Of a stretch of 28,816 nucleotides of DNA, positions 5,775 to 13,935 are shown piece by piece. The stretch comes from Bacillota bacterium (GTDB taxonomy: Bacteria; Bacillota; Clostridia; Lachnospirales; Lachnospiraceae). Location of the stretch: NCBI GenBank assembly GCA_023392995.1, contig JAEWMZ010000388.1:1-28816 (forward strand). The letters are read 5' to 3'. The notes beneath the pieces were generated by a model. The model saw only the letters and a list, made by a program, of their open reading frames with translations, ran no database searches and was not told the DNA's origin. A program made the translations under genes and the position numbers. How positions within the stretch are numbered: the first letter of the stretch is position 1; every line of letters starts with the position of its first letter.

Positions 5775-6899
5775 ATGATATACTTAGATTATGCAGCAAA
5801 TACGCCGGTAGATGCAGAAGTATTGGAATGTTTTACAGAGATCACAAAAGAATATTTAGCGAATCCGAATTCCGGACATCTGCTTGGCAGGCAGGCAAAG
5901 TTGAAAATAGATGAATTAACAGAGGAGATAGCTGCGCTTTTACAGGTCAAGGCTTCTGAGATTATATATACCTCCGGTGCAAGCGAAGCTAATAATCTTG
6001 CAATAAAGGGAATTGTTGGAGCCTATAGACAGAATGGAAGGCATATTATATCAACCTGTCTGGAACATCCATCGGTCAGCGGAGCTTTAACCTATCTGCA
6101 AGCGCAGGGTTATGAGATAGATTTGGTCGATATTACGAAGGATGGAACAATTGACCTGGAACATTTGAAGGAGTTGCTTCGTAAGGATACGGTGTTGGTA
6201 TCGATTTGCATGGTGGACAGTGAGTTAGGAGTCAGACAACCAGTGGAAGAGATCAGCAGGATACTGGAAAGCTATCCAAATTGTTATTTTCATACGGATG
6301 CGACACAGGCTGTGGGCAAGGTGCCCGTTCCCTATGAAGTTGCAGACTGCGTTACCTTTACACCCCATAAATTTTATGGCTTGAATGGTTCTGGTGTTCT
6401 AATTAAGAAGGAACAAGTTGTGTTGCAGCCCTTGATTCATGGAGGTGCAAGTACGACGATTTATCGCAGCGGTACACCTGTGATCGGATTAATCACCGCT
6501 ACCTTAAAAGCCCTGGAGCTTTCCACCAGTAATATAGAGAAGAGACTGAGCGTAGTAAAAGAGGCGAATGGATATTTGAAACAGAAGCTTTTAACATATA
6601 AGAAGGTTCGAATCAATAGTACAGAGTATTCTGTTCCCCATATTTTAAACCTAAGTGTGCAGGGGATTAAGGGGGGAGCGTTCCAGGAAGCCCTGGAGGA
6701 AGAAGGTATCTGTGTATCTGTAAAATCAGCCTGCTCTGTACCAAATTCCCCATCAAGACCGGTCTATGCAGTCTCTAAAGATAAGAAAAATGCCATGTGC
6801 TCCTGGAGAATTAGTCTGAGTCATTTGACCTCCCAGGAGGAGCTGGATAACTTTTTGGCGGCTTTTCATAAAATCTATGAGAAATTGGCGAATGATTGA
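5775..6899 (+). CDS. cysteine desulfurase (NifS/IscS-like, PLP enzyme)
   Basis: The enzyme takes sulfur from L-cysteine as a persulfide for Fe-S clusters or thiolated tRNA. Visible landmarks in the 374-aa chain are His98 (EHPS), Asp175 and Gln178 (HTDATQAV), the PLP-binding Lys199 (TPHKFYG) and the persulfide-forming Cys320 (SVKSACSVPN). The short catalytic loop points to the NifS/IscS type, not SufS. ATG 5775 is chosen because AGAGGTG (5762-5768) lies just upstream; a GTG at 5766 in frame belongs to that ribosome site. It heads a run with a TtcA-like thiolase and TcdA, so its sulfur probably goes to tRNA modification. No IscU scaffold is adjacent. Confidence 0.93.
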   Translation: MIYLDYAANTPVDAEVLECFTEITKEYLANPNSGHLLGRQAKLKIDELTEEIAALLQVKASEIIYTSGASEANNLAIKGIVGAYRQNGRHIISTCLEHPSVSGALTYLQAQGYEIDLVDITKDGTIDLEHLKELLRKDTVLVSICMVDSELGVRQPVEEISRILESYPNCYFHTDATQAVGKVPVPYEVADCVTFTPHKFYGLNGSGVLIKKEQVVLQPLIHGGASTTIYRSGTPVIGLITATLKALELSTSNIEKRLSVVKEANGYLKQKLLTYKKVRINSTEYSVPHILNLSVQGIKGGAFQEALEEEGICVSVKSACSVPNSPSRPVYAVSKDKKNAMCSWRISLSHLTSQEELDNFLAAFHKIYEKLAND

Positions 6900-6959
6900 A
6901 TTATTAAGAGCATGAAATATTGATAATAATATACAGACAAATAGAAAGTGGTATCTAAG

Positions 6960-7808
6960 ATGGAACGTTATGAAGAAATAGAGAGAAGTATTATCACAAA
7001 ATATCGCAAGCCCCTATGGAAGAAATTTATTAACGGAGTTAACGATTACAAGCTAATCTCAGAAGGAGATAAAATAGCAGTTTGTATCTCTGGTGGTAAG
7101 GATTCCATGTTGCTGGCAAAGCTGATGCAAGAAGTGCAAAGACATGGAAAGATGAATTTTGAACTGGTGTTTTTAGTAATGGATCCCGGGTATAATGAGA
7201 TTAACCGCCAGACCATCATTAATAATGCCAAGCTATTAAACATTCCAATAACAATCTTTGAGACAAAGATCTTTGATATTGTAGCAGATGTGGACGAGTC
7301 CCCCTGCTATTTATGTGCAAGAATGAGAAGGGGATATCTCTATAAGAATGCCCAGGCTTTGGGCTGTAATAAGATCGCCTTGGGACATCATTTTGATGAT
7401 GTGATTGAGACAATCCTGATGGGGATGCTCTATGGCGGACAAATTCAGACAATGATGCCAAAGCTTCATAGCACCAATCACCCCGGAATGCAGCTGATTC
7501 GCCCGATGTATTTGGTGAAGGAGGCGGATATTCTAGCCTGGAAGAAGCATCATGAGTTAGAATTTATTCAGTGTGCCTGCCGCTTTACGGAGAATTGTAC
7601 CCTGTGTGATAATGGGGGCGGCGGTTCCAAACGTCAGGAGATGAAGGCGTTAATTAAGAAATTCAGACAGACGAATTCATCCATTGATATGAATATATTC
7701 CGCAGTATCCATGATGTAAATTTAACGACCATCATAGGATATCATGATAAAACAACGAAGTATAATTTTTTAGATGATTACGATAGTAAGGGAGCTGACC
7801 TATGTTAA
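6960..7808 (+). CDS. TtcA-like tRNA thiolation ATPase (PP-loop)
   Basis: This is a member of the TtcA/TtuA family, which activates a tRNA base by adenylation and inserts sulfur (TtcA makes 2-thiocytidine 32). The PP-loop is SGGKDS at residues 44-49. CYLC (Cys116, Cys119) matches the family's Fe-S-binding CxxC, with a third ligand expected among Cys205, Cys207, Cys213 and Cys216 in a CAC...CTLC cluster. GHHFDDVIET (142-151) is the conserved second motif. ATG 6960 is preferred over GTG 6948 because AAAGTGG lies 8 bases before it; 282 aa results. It follows cysteine desulfurase by 60 bases and overlaps TcdA by 7. The exact tRNA position modified cannot be read from sequence. Confidence 0.88.
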   Translation: MERYEEIERSIITKYRKPLWKKFINGVNDYKLISEGDKIAVCISGGKDSMLLAKLMQEVQRHGKMNFELVFLVMDPGYNEINRQTIINNAKLLNIPITIFETKIFDIVADVDESPCYLCARMRRGYLYKNAQALGCNKIALGHHFDDVIETILMGMLYGGQIQTMMPKLHSTNHPGMQLIRPMYLVKEADILAWKKHHELEFIQCACRFTENCTLCDNGGGGSKRQEMKALIKKFRQTNSSIDMNIFRSIHDVNLTTIIGYHDKTTKYNFLDDYDSKGADLC

Positions 7809-8560
7809 ACCAGTTTTCAAGAACCGAGTTAATGTTTGGCAATGAAGGTATGAATCGGCTGAAAGATGCCAGAGTTGCCGTTTTCGGCATCGGAGGAGTA
7901 GGCGGTTATACCGTTGAAGCCCTTGCAAGAGCAGGGATTGGCAAGCTTGATATTATTGATGACGATAAGGTTTGTCTTACGAACATAAATCGTCAGTTGA
8001 TTGCCACAAGAAAAACGGTGGGTAAATATAAAGTAGATGTAATGAAGGAACGGATTTTAGAAATTAATCCAAAGGCAGAGGTAACAACCTACCAATGCTT
8101 CTATACTCCAGATACTTCAGACCAATTTGATTTCTCCCAGTATGATTATATTGTGGATGCAATTGATACGGTATCCGGTAAGATTGAGATGGTTTTACGG
8201 GCGAAGGAAAAGAATGTGCCGATCATCAGCTGTATGGGAGCCGGTAATAAATTAGATCCGACCAGATTTGAAGTGACCGATATTTATAAAACCTCTGTAT
8301 GTCCCTTGGCGAAGGTAATGAGAAGAGAGCTGAAGGTAAGAGGAGTAAAGAAGTTAAAGGTAGTCTATTCGCAGGAACTGCCCAAAAAACCATTGGAGGA
8401 TATGGCGATTAGCTGCAAGACAGGTTGTATCTGCCCACCGGGAGCAGAACGAAAGTGTACTGCAAGAAGACAAATCCCTGGCAGTAACTCCTTTGTACCC
8501 TCTGTGGCAGGATTAATTCTTGCAGGAGAGGTAATAAAGGACATTACAGGTATAAAATAA
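7802..8560 (+). CDS. tcdA: tRNA threonylcarbamoyladenosine dehydratase (TcdA/CsdL family)
   Basis: This is an E1-like ATP-dependent enzyme that cyclises t6A37 of ANN-decoding tRNAs to ct6A. The ThiF/MoeB-type nucleotide fold is clear: GIGGVGG at 29-35, Asp53 at the end of strand 2, NINRQ at 61-65 and AIDTV near 120. A Cys-rich stretch (SCKTGCICPPG...KC) lies in the C-terminal third. The protein lacks the C-terminal ubiquitin-like or rhodanese partners of sulfur-transfer E1 enzymes. ATG 7802 lies inside the end of the upstream gene, showing translational coupling. In E. coli TcdA (CsdL) is encoded beside cysteine desulfurase CsdA; the same association recurs here. Confidence 0.92.
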   Translation: MLNQFSRTELMFGNEGMNRLKDARVAVFGIGGVGGYTVEALARAGIGKLDIIDDDKVCLTNINRQLIATRKTVGKYKVDVMKERILEINPKAEVTTYQCFYTPDTSDQFDFSQYDYIVDAIDTVSGKIEMVLRAKEKNVPIISCMGAGNKLDPTRFEVTDIYKTSVCPLAKVMRRELKVRGVKKLKVVYSQELPKKPLEDMAISCKTGCICPPGAERKCTARRQIPGSNSFVPSVAGLILAGEVIKDITGIK

Positions 8561-8664
8561 TCGTAAGTATTACTTAGTGAATCACCGGATAGCTGTAGAA
8601 AGGGAGCTGCTAATAGCTCTAACAGAAAGGAAAAGCGTCTCTATAATACCAGAAGGAGGATTAC

Positions 8665-9237
8665 ATGGGAACAATACCAACAAGAGAAGAAGCATGGGAA
8701 TTATTAAAGCAATACAATAAGGATGAGTTTCATTTAAAGCATGCCCGCATTGTCGAAGGTGCCATGAAGTACTTTGCCAGGGAGTTAGGCTATGGCGCGC
8801 AGGAGGAGTTCTGGGGAATTGTAGGTTTATTACATGATCTGGATTTCGAGCTGTATCCAGAGGAGCATTGTAAAAAAAGTCAGGAAATCATGGCGGAAAA
8901 GGGACTTGATGAGAGTATTATTCGGGCTACTGCCAGCCATGGTTATGGAATTACCGTAGACATTCAGCCAGAGCATGAAATGGAAAAGGTATTGTATGCA
9001 GTAGATGAGTTAACGGGACTAATCGGTGCCTGCGCAATTATGCGGCCGTCCAAAAGTACGATGGATTTAGAACTGAGCTCCGTTAAGAAAAAATTTAAGA
9101 CTCCAAAATTTGCAGCAGGCTGCTCCAGAGAAGTCATCAACAGCGGAGCGCAGATGCTGGGATGGGAACTGGAGGATTTAATTCAGAGAACAATTCTCGC
9201 ACTCAGAACAGTAGAGCAGACTACCGGTTTAGTATAA
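8665..9237 (+). CDS. HD-domain hydrolase of unknown substrate
   Basis: The 190-aa protein has the HD metal-phosphohydrolase signature: His26, His57-Asp58 (LLHDLDF), His92 (ASHGYG) and Asp114 (AVDELTG). It is a single-domain HDIG-type protein without a relA, GGDEF or nucleotidyltransferase partner. ATG 8665 follows AAGGAGG. The gap to tcdA is 104 bases with no strong terminator, so read-through from the tRNA-modification operon is possible. The substrate (nucleotide or phosphoester) cannot be deduced. Confidence 0.85.
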   Translation: MGTIPTREEAWELLKQYNKDEFHLKHARIVEGAMKYFARELGYGAQEEFWGIVGLLHDLDFELYPEEHCKKSQEIMAEKGLDESIIRATASHGYGITVDIQPEHEMEKVLYAVDELTGLIGACAIMRPSKSTMDLELSSVKKKFKTPKFAAGCSREVINSGAQMLGWELEDLIQRTILALRTVEQTTGLV

Positions 9238-9319
9238 ATTTTTTATAACCCCCAATGCAAGACCGATACCCCGTTACTTCGCAGTTAAAATTGACATTAA
9301 ATTAATTATTTGATGAACT

Positions 9320-9358
9320 ATTACAGTTTAATTATTCAACTGATTAATTAACTGTAAT
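9320..9358. promoter_or_regulatory. inverted repeat upstream of the DUF554 gene
   Basis: ATTACAGTT (9320-9328) pairs with AACTGTAAT (9350-9358); after a one-base bulge AATTA/TAATT extends the stem. A consensus TTGACA at 9291-9296 lies just upstream but no good -10 is visible at the right distance. No T-tract follows, so an operator or leader hairpin is more likely than a terminator. Confidence 0.5.
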
Positions 9359-9437
9359 ACACAAAGCAAGCTTATGGTCTTATGAGGAATTTCAGTTAGA
9401 GACTTCCCATAACTTATCATACGAACAGGAGAAAGCA

Positions 9438-10169
9438 ATGGCAGGATTAGGTACAATCGCTAATATGGTGTTGATCTTAGTCGGAGCAACAGCAGGAATT
9501 CTAATCAAGGGTGGATTAAAGCAAAGATTCCAGGATACTATTATGAATGCCCTGGGATTAGCGGTGATGTTTATTGGAATCAGCGGTGCACTTCAGGGCT
9601 TGTTCACCTTGGAGGGAAACAGACTTGGAACGGCAAATGTAATGCTTATGATCGTATCGCTTGCGGTTGGAGCCTTCTTCGGAGAGCTGATTAATATTGA
9701 GGAAAAACTGGAGAAAGTCGGAGAGAGAATTAAGGCGATACTTAAGGTTCAGGGGGAATCCGGTCAGAATTTTGTGGAAGGCTTTGTAAACAGTTCCCTA
9801 CTATTTTGCATTGGTGCTATGGCAATCATCGGAGCGTTACAGGATGGGCTGTCGGGAGACGCCTCCATGCTTTATGCTAAAGGCATTATTGACGGTACCT
9901 GCTCCATCTTTTTCGCGTCGACCTTGGGGATTGGGGTATTTTTCTCCGTGATTCCTCTGGGCTTGTATCAGGGAGGCATAACACTGCTGGCCAAATATAT
10001 TGAGCCCTATCTGAGTGATCAGATGATTGCTAATATTTCCTGCATCGGTTCAGTTTTAATCTTTGGGATTGGTATTAATATGATCTTTGGAAAGAAGATT
10101 AAATGCGGGAATCTGCTTCCGGCAGTACTGGTTCCGGTGGTGTATGAATTGGCGGCAAAATTATTTTAA
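9438..10169 (+). CDS. DUF554 family membrane protein (YdfK-like)
   Basis: This is a 243-aa integral membrane protein of about six or seven hydrophobic segments, with a glycine-rich N-terminus (MAGLGTIANMVLILVGATAG) and the DUF554 segments GALQDGLSGD (near 132-141) and KGIIDG. The family has no agreed function, though a transporter-like fold is often assumed. ATG 9438 follows CAGGAGAAA. A 200-base gap with an inverted repeat separates it from the HD gene, and a terminator follows, so it is probably transcribed alone. Confidence 0.85.
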   Translation: MAGLGTIANMVLILVGATAGILIKGGLKQRFQDTIMNALGLAVMFIGISGALQGLFTLEGNRLGTANVMLMIVSLAVGAFFGELINIEEKLEKVGERIKAILKVQGESGQNFVEGFVNSSLLFCIGAMAIIGALQDGLSGDASMLYAKGIIDGTCSIFFASTLGIGVFFSVIPLGLYQGGITLLAKYIEPYLSDQMIANISCIGSVLIFGIGINMIFGKKIKCGNLLPAVLVPVVYELAAKLF

Positions 10170-10197
10170 GAAGAGATATCTACATAGGTTACAAAAG

Positions 10198-10267
10198 AAA
10201 AAAGACTGTACAATCAGAGTCTGGCGCAATATTAAGCGCATTGACTTTGGGTTGACAGTCTTTTTTA
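10198..10267 (+). terminator. terminator after the DUF554 gene
   Basis: AAAAAAGACTGT (about 10198-10209) pairs with ACAGTCTTTTTT (10255-10266). Additional pairings (AGTC/GACT, TGCGC-like) occur inside, so it is a branched or long structure ending in a T-run. Confidence 0.8.
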
Positions 10268-10447
10268 GTTAAATTGTAGGAGTGTATTTAAGGACGGGTA
10301 TTAAGGAACGAACTGTTTCTCCCGGTAAAGGACTGGAAATCAAAAGTAAAGATGCAATAATATTAATAAAATCATTCTTCAACAAATTCAACAAGGTCGG
10401 CATTATGATATTGCCAAGGAAGAGGAAGATGCGGCTAGAATTTTCAG
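10268..10447. other. region with no supported gene
   Basis: The interval between the DUF554 terminator and the citrate-synthase promoter contains overlapping short open frames on both strands. None has convincing start signals or a recognisable product. A third frame (about 10360-10450) reads QQIQQGRHYDIAKEEEDAAR before a stop but has no start codon, so it could be a remnant of a small gene. Confidence 0.4.
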
Positions 10448-10477
10448 TTGACAATACAAGTATAATTGTATACAATT
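10448..10477 (+). promoter_or_regulatory. promoter of the citrate synthase-IDH-gntR operon with GntR-type operator
   Basis: TTGACA (10448-10453) and TACAAT (10471-10476) are 17 bases apart. A perfect 14-bp palindrome, AATTGTATACAATT (10464-10477), covers the -10. Its core TTGTATACAA fits the TNGTNNNACNA pattern bound by FadR-subfamily GntR proteins, and such a regulator is the last gene of this operon. A second weaker inverted pair, TACAA/TTGTA, overlaps just upstream. Confidence 0.8.
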
Positions 10478-10536
10478 AAACAAATGCATAAATTTAAGTG
10501 CTTTGTTTATATTTATTAGGATTGGAGAGCGAAACT

Positions 10537-11940
10537 ATGGATGAGAGAAAAGTGTACATCAACCCACACAATAATCTGCTGCAATTGGAGGAACCAATAT
10601 ACCAACTGCATGATGTAGCGGAACCAAATACCTTCCGTAATCTGTTTCCCTATAATGAAATCCCGAAAATTGCCTTCAATGATCGAATAGTACCCCATAA
10701 CCTCCCGGAAGAGATCTTTATTACCGATACAACCTTCCGTGATGGACAGCAATCAAGAGCACCCTATACGACGGAGCAGATCGTTACCATGTTTGATTAT
10801 TTTCATAAGCTGGGTGGTCCTAAGGGCTTAATTCGTCAAAGCGAATTTTTCTTATATAGTAAAAAGGATCGTGATGCGGTATATAAATGTATGGAACGCG
10901 GCTACCAGTTCCCTGAGATTACTTCCTGGATACGGGCTAGCAAAGCTGATTTTCAGCTGGTTAAAGATCTGGGCTTGAAGGAGACAGGTATCCTTGTAAG
11001 CTGCTCTGATTATCATATCTTCTATAAAATGAGAATGACCAGAAGAGAGGCAATGGAGCATTATTTAAGTGTAGTAAGAGAATGTCTTGAGACGGGTGTT
11101 TCTGCAAGATGTCATTTGGAGGACATTACCCGTTCTGATATCCATGGATTTGTCATTCCATTTTGCAGCGAGTTAATGAAGTTAAGTAAGGCCTATAATC
11201 TTCCTGTGAAGATCAGAGCCTGTGATACTATGGGCTATGGTGTGAATTTTGCCGGAGCCGTGCTCCCCAGATCAGTTCAGGGTATCATATACGGTATTAT
11301 AACTCATGCAGGCGTACCTTCGAAATGGTTGGAGTGGCATGGTCACAATGATTTCTATAAAGCAGTCACAAATTCAACCACAGCCTGGTTATATGGCGCC
11401 GGTGGAGTCAACTGCTCTTTATTTGGAATAGGCGAAAGAACCGGGAATACGCCGCTCGAAGCAATGGTGTTTGAATACGCTCAGTTAAAGGGTACCTTGG
11501 ATGGAATGGATACTACGGTGATTACGGAGCTAGCAGAGTATTTTGAGAAGGAAATCGGTTATCGTGTTCCCTCCAGAACGCCCTTTGTAGGCAAGAACTT
11601 TAATGTGACCCGCGCTGGCATTCATGCAGATGGTCTGCTCAAGAATGAAGAAATCTATAATATCTTTGATACGGAGAAGTTTCTGAACCGACCGGTTCTT
11701 GTAGCCGTATCCAATACCTCGGGACTTGCCGGTATTGCACACTGGATCAATACCATTTTTAAGTTAAAGGGAGAGAATGCAGTGGATAAAACCGATCCTA
11801 TGGTTCTTAAGTTAAAAGAATGGGTGGATGCGGAGTACGAAGCCGGCCGAGTCACGGTTATTACCGATGAGGAGTTGTTGGATATTATCTCAAAAACACA
11901 GGAAGCACTTGGAATTACTTTGGTAAACAATTCGAGGTAG
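10537..11940 (+). CDS. probable Re-type citrate synthase (homocitrate/isopropylmalate synthase family)
   Basis: This is a DRE-TIM aldolase-like acyltransferase that condenses acetyl-CoA with a 2-oxo acid. The signature TDTTFRDGQQ gives Arg68, Asp69 and Gln71; metal ligands are His268 and His270 in HGHND, and GIGERTGN is at 297-304. The catalytic barrel spans about 58-320. The C-terminal part lacks an obvious leucine-regulatory domain, arguing against a standard LeuA. The next gene is isocitrate dehydrogenase, the context expected of the Re-citrate synthases known from Clostridium kluyveri. ATG 10537 follows GGAGAG with 7-base spacing; the upstream in-frame extension has no ribosome site. Homocitrate or citramalate synthase remain alternatives. 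Confidence 0.75.
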   Translation: MDERKVYINPHNNLLQLEEPIYQLHDVAEPNTFRNLFPYNEIPKIAFNDRIVPHNLPEEIFITDTTFRDGQQSRAPYTTEQIVTMFDYFHKLGGPKGLIRQSEFFLYSKKDRDAVYKCMERGYQFPEITSWIRASKADFQLVKDLGLKETGILVSCSDYHIFYKMRMTRREAMEHYLSVVRECLETGVSARCHLEDITRSDIHGFVIPFCSELMKLSKAYNLPVKIRACDTMGYGVNFAGAVLPRSVQGIIYGIITHAGVPSKWLEWHGHNDFYKAVTNSTTAWLYGAGGVNCSLFGIGERTGNTPLEAMVFEYAQLKGTLDGMDTTVITELAEYFEKEIGYRVPSRTPFVGKNFNVTRAGIHADGLLKNEEIYNIFDTEKFLNRPVLVAVSNTSGLAGIAHWINTIFKLKGENAVDKTDPMVLKLKEWVDAEYEAGRVTVITDEELLDIISKTQEALGITLVNNSR

Positions 11941-11949
11941 GTTGACAAG

Positions 11950-11990
11950 ATACGTCTTACCTAATAGAATGGTAAATGGTAACGACGTAT
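11950..11990 (+). promoter_or_regulatory. intercistronic hairpin between citrate synthase and IDH genes
   Basis: ATACGTC-TTACC (11950-11961) pairs with GGTAA-C-GACGTAT (11978-11990), giving a 12-bp stem with a single bulge and no T-tract. A GGGGT/ACCCC pair occurs further downstream. It may be an mRNA-processing or stability element between the two cistrons. Confidence 0.5.
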
Positions 11991-12059
11991 ATCAAAAGAA
12001 GCCTGGGGTGACAATAATAGAGATACCCCTGGTAATTAGGTAAAAGTTGGAGGATCAAT

Positions 12060-13229
12060 ATGGTATCTACAGAGAAAATCGAAGCAGCCAAGGAACGATT
12101 TGGACAACTGCTGAAAGAACAGTTACAGAGAGTCGAGAATATGAAGGCTCAGGGAGATTTCGTGAATTATAAAGCCCTAGATAAGATTATTGTTGGTGTA
12201 TGCGGTGGAGACGGAATCGGTCCGGCAATTACAGGTCAGGCACAGAGAATATTAGAGTATTTATTGAAGGAAGATATTGCTGCCGGTAAGGTCGAATTCC
12301 GTGTCATTGACGGTTTAACCATTGAGCGCAGAGCAGCTGAGAATGCAGCAATTCCGCCCGCCGTTTTGGATGAGATTAAAAAATGCCATGTTATCCTGAA
12401 GGGGCCTACAACAACCCCAAGGAAAGGTGATCCATGGCCGAATGTAGAGAGTGCAAACGTTGCAATGAGAAAGGAACTTGATCTTTTTGCAAATGTCAGA
12501 CCGGTTCGTATTCCCGAGCAGGGTATCGACTGGACCTTCTATCGTGAGAATACAGAAGGTGCTTACGCGGTAGGCAGTAAGGGTGTTCATGTAACAGAAG
12601 ACCTGGGCGTTGATTTTACCATTGCTACAACCCAGGGAACAGAACGAATCATCAAAGCTGCTTTTGAATTTGCAAAGGCAAATGGCAAAACTAGAGTAAC
12701 CGCAGTTACCAAGGCAAATATTATTAAGACCACCGATGGCAAGTTCTTAGACATCTTTAAGGAAATCGCAAAGGATTATCCGGAGATTACAGCGGATGAC
12801 TGGTATATTGATATCATGACAGCGAAGCTGGTGGATGAGAAGAGAAGAAAGGACTTCCAGGTTGTCGTTCTTCCGAATCTTTATGGTGATATCATTACAG
12901 ATGAAGCAGCAGAATTCCAGGGTGGTGTAGGTACTGCCGGAAGTGCTAATATCGGTAAAGTCTATTCTATGTTTGAGGCAATTCATGGTTCGGCGCCCCG
13001 TATGGTGGACGAAGGAAGAGATATCTATGCAGATCCTTGCAGTATGATTCGTGCAGGTGCAATGCTTTTGGCTCATATCGGTTATAACAAGGAAGCGGAT
13101 CAGCTTTACCGTGCTCTTGATATCTGTACCGTTACAGAGCGCAAAGTTGTTACGACCGGCAGAGCTACTGGGGCTACTGGAGCAGAGTTTGCCGACTACC
13201 TCATGGAGACCATTGAGAAGATGAATTAA
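12060..13229 (+). CDS. icd: isocitrate dehydrogenase, isocitrate/isopropylmalate dehydrogenase family
   Basis: The enzyme oxidatively decarboxylates isocitrate to 2-oxoglutarate. Substrate residues appear as Ser131, Asn133 and Arg137 in SANVAMRKELDLFANVRP, with Tyr161 and Lys218 catalytic and Asp252, Asp277 and Asp281 as metal ligands (NLYGDIITD). The cofactor loop contains EAIHGSAPR. The 389-aa protein has an unusual ~40-residue charged N-terminal extension before the GVCGGDGIGP motif. NAD versus NADP use is not settled by eye. ATG 12060 follows GTTGGAGGATC. It lies between the probable citrate synthase and GntR genes; aconitase is not in the window. Confidence 0.93.
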   Translation: MVSTEKIEAAKERFGQLLKEQLQRVENMKAQGDFVNYKALDKIIVGVCGGDGIGPAITGQAQRILEYLLKEDIAAGKVEFRVIDGLTIERRAAENAAIPPAVLDEIKKCHVILKGPTTTPRKGDPWPNVESANVAMRKELDLFANVRPVRIPEQGIDWTFYRENTEGAYAVGSKGVHVTEDLGVDFTIATTQGTERIIKAAFEFAKANGKTRVTAVTKANIIKTTDGKFLDIFKEIAKDYPEITADDWYIDIMTAKLVDEKRRKDFQVVVLPNLYGDIITDEAAEFQGGVGTAGSANIGKVYSMFEAIHGSAPRMVDEGRDIYADPCSMIRAGAMLLAHIGYNKEADQLYRALDICTVTERKVVTTGRATGATGAEFADYLMETIEKMN

Positions 13230-13260
13230 CAGGTAGTAAGGTACCTAAGGAGGGAATTCT

Positions 13261-13929
13261 TTGGAAGATTATAATCTTCAAAAAGAAGCGGCAGATAAAT
13301 ATTCACTAAGGGGCAAGGTATTTACAAAGCTCAGAGAAGATATCCTATCAGGCCTGTATAAAGAAAATGATGAGCTAAAGGAAAATACCATTGCTCAGGA
13401 GCTTGGAGTGAGCCGCACTCCGGTACGGGAAGCCTTAAGGCAGCTTGAACTGGAAGGACTGGTAACCATGATTCCCAATAAGGGAGCCTATGTTACCGGC
13501 ATAACCTCTAAGGATATCCACGATATCTATATGATCCGGTCTTGTCTGGAAGGCTTATGTACCAGATGGGCTTGTGAGAATATGACGGAAGCTCAGATCG
13601 AAGCGTTGGAGGAAATCTTATATCTATCTGATTTTCACACCAGGAGAAGTCATAATGAACAATTAGTAGATCTGGATAATAAATTTCATGACTATATCTA
13701 TAAGGCTTCTGGCAGTAAGATATTAAATCATGTATTGTCCGATTTTCATCATTACGTAGAAAGAATTCGTAAGCTGACTCTGGCTGTTCCTGATAGGGCA
13801 GCAAAATCCAGTCAGGAGCATGCAGCTATTCTGGATGCGATCCGTAAGCGGGATGGGGATTTGGCAGAGGAATTGGCACATGAGCATATTGTAAACACGA
13901 TGAAGAATATTATTGATCGTGGCTTATAG
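13261..13929 (+). CDS. GntR-family regulator, FCD (FadR) subfamily
   Basis: This is a DNA-binding transcription factor with a winged helix at residues 18-80 (TIAQELGVSRTPVREALRQL) and an FCD ligand domain at about 85-215. Candidate metal-site residues are Asp139, His143, His187 and His209. The TTG start at 13261 is preceded by TAAGGAGGG with good spacing, and no better ATG exists. It is the third gene after citrate synthase and IDH, 31 bases past the latter, so it probably autoregulates that operon through the palindrome at 10464-10477. An organic acid effector such as citrate would fit but is not shown. Confidence 0.92.
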   Translation: MEDYNLQKEAADKYSLRGKVFTKLREDILSGLYKENDELKENTIAQELGVSRTPVREALRQLELEGLVTMIPNKGAYVTGITSKDIHDIYMIRSCLEGLCTRWACENMTEAQIEALEEILYLSDFHTRRSHNEQLVDLDNKFHDYIYKASGSKILNHVLSDFHHYVERIRKLTLAVPDRAAKSSQEHAAILDAIRKRDGDLAEELAHEHIVNTMKNIIDRGL

Positions 13930-13935
13930 CAATAT

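Noticed and set aside
10269..10479. Overlapping short frames on both strands between the DUF554 and citrate synthase genes
   Set aside because: Starts are poor and the rightward frame runs into the promoter and operator at 10448-10477. A third frame has a protein-like C-terminus but no start codon; a decayed small gene is possible but not supported.
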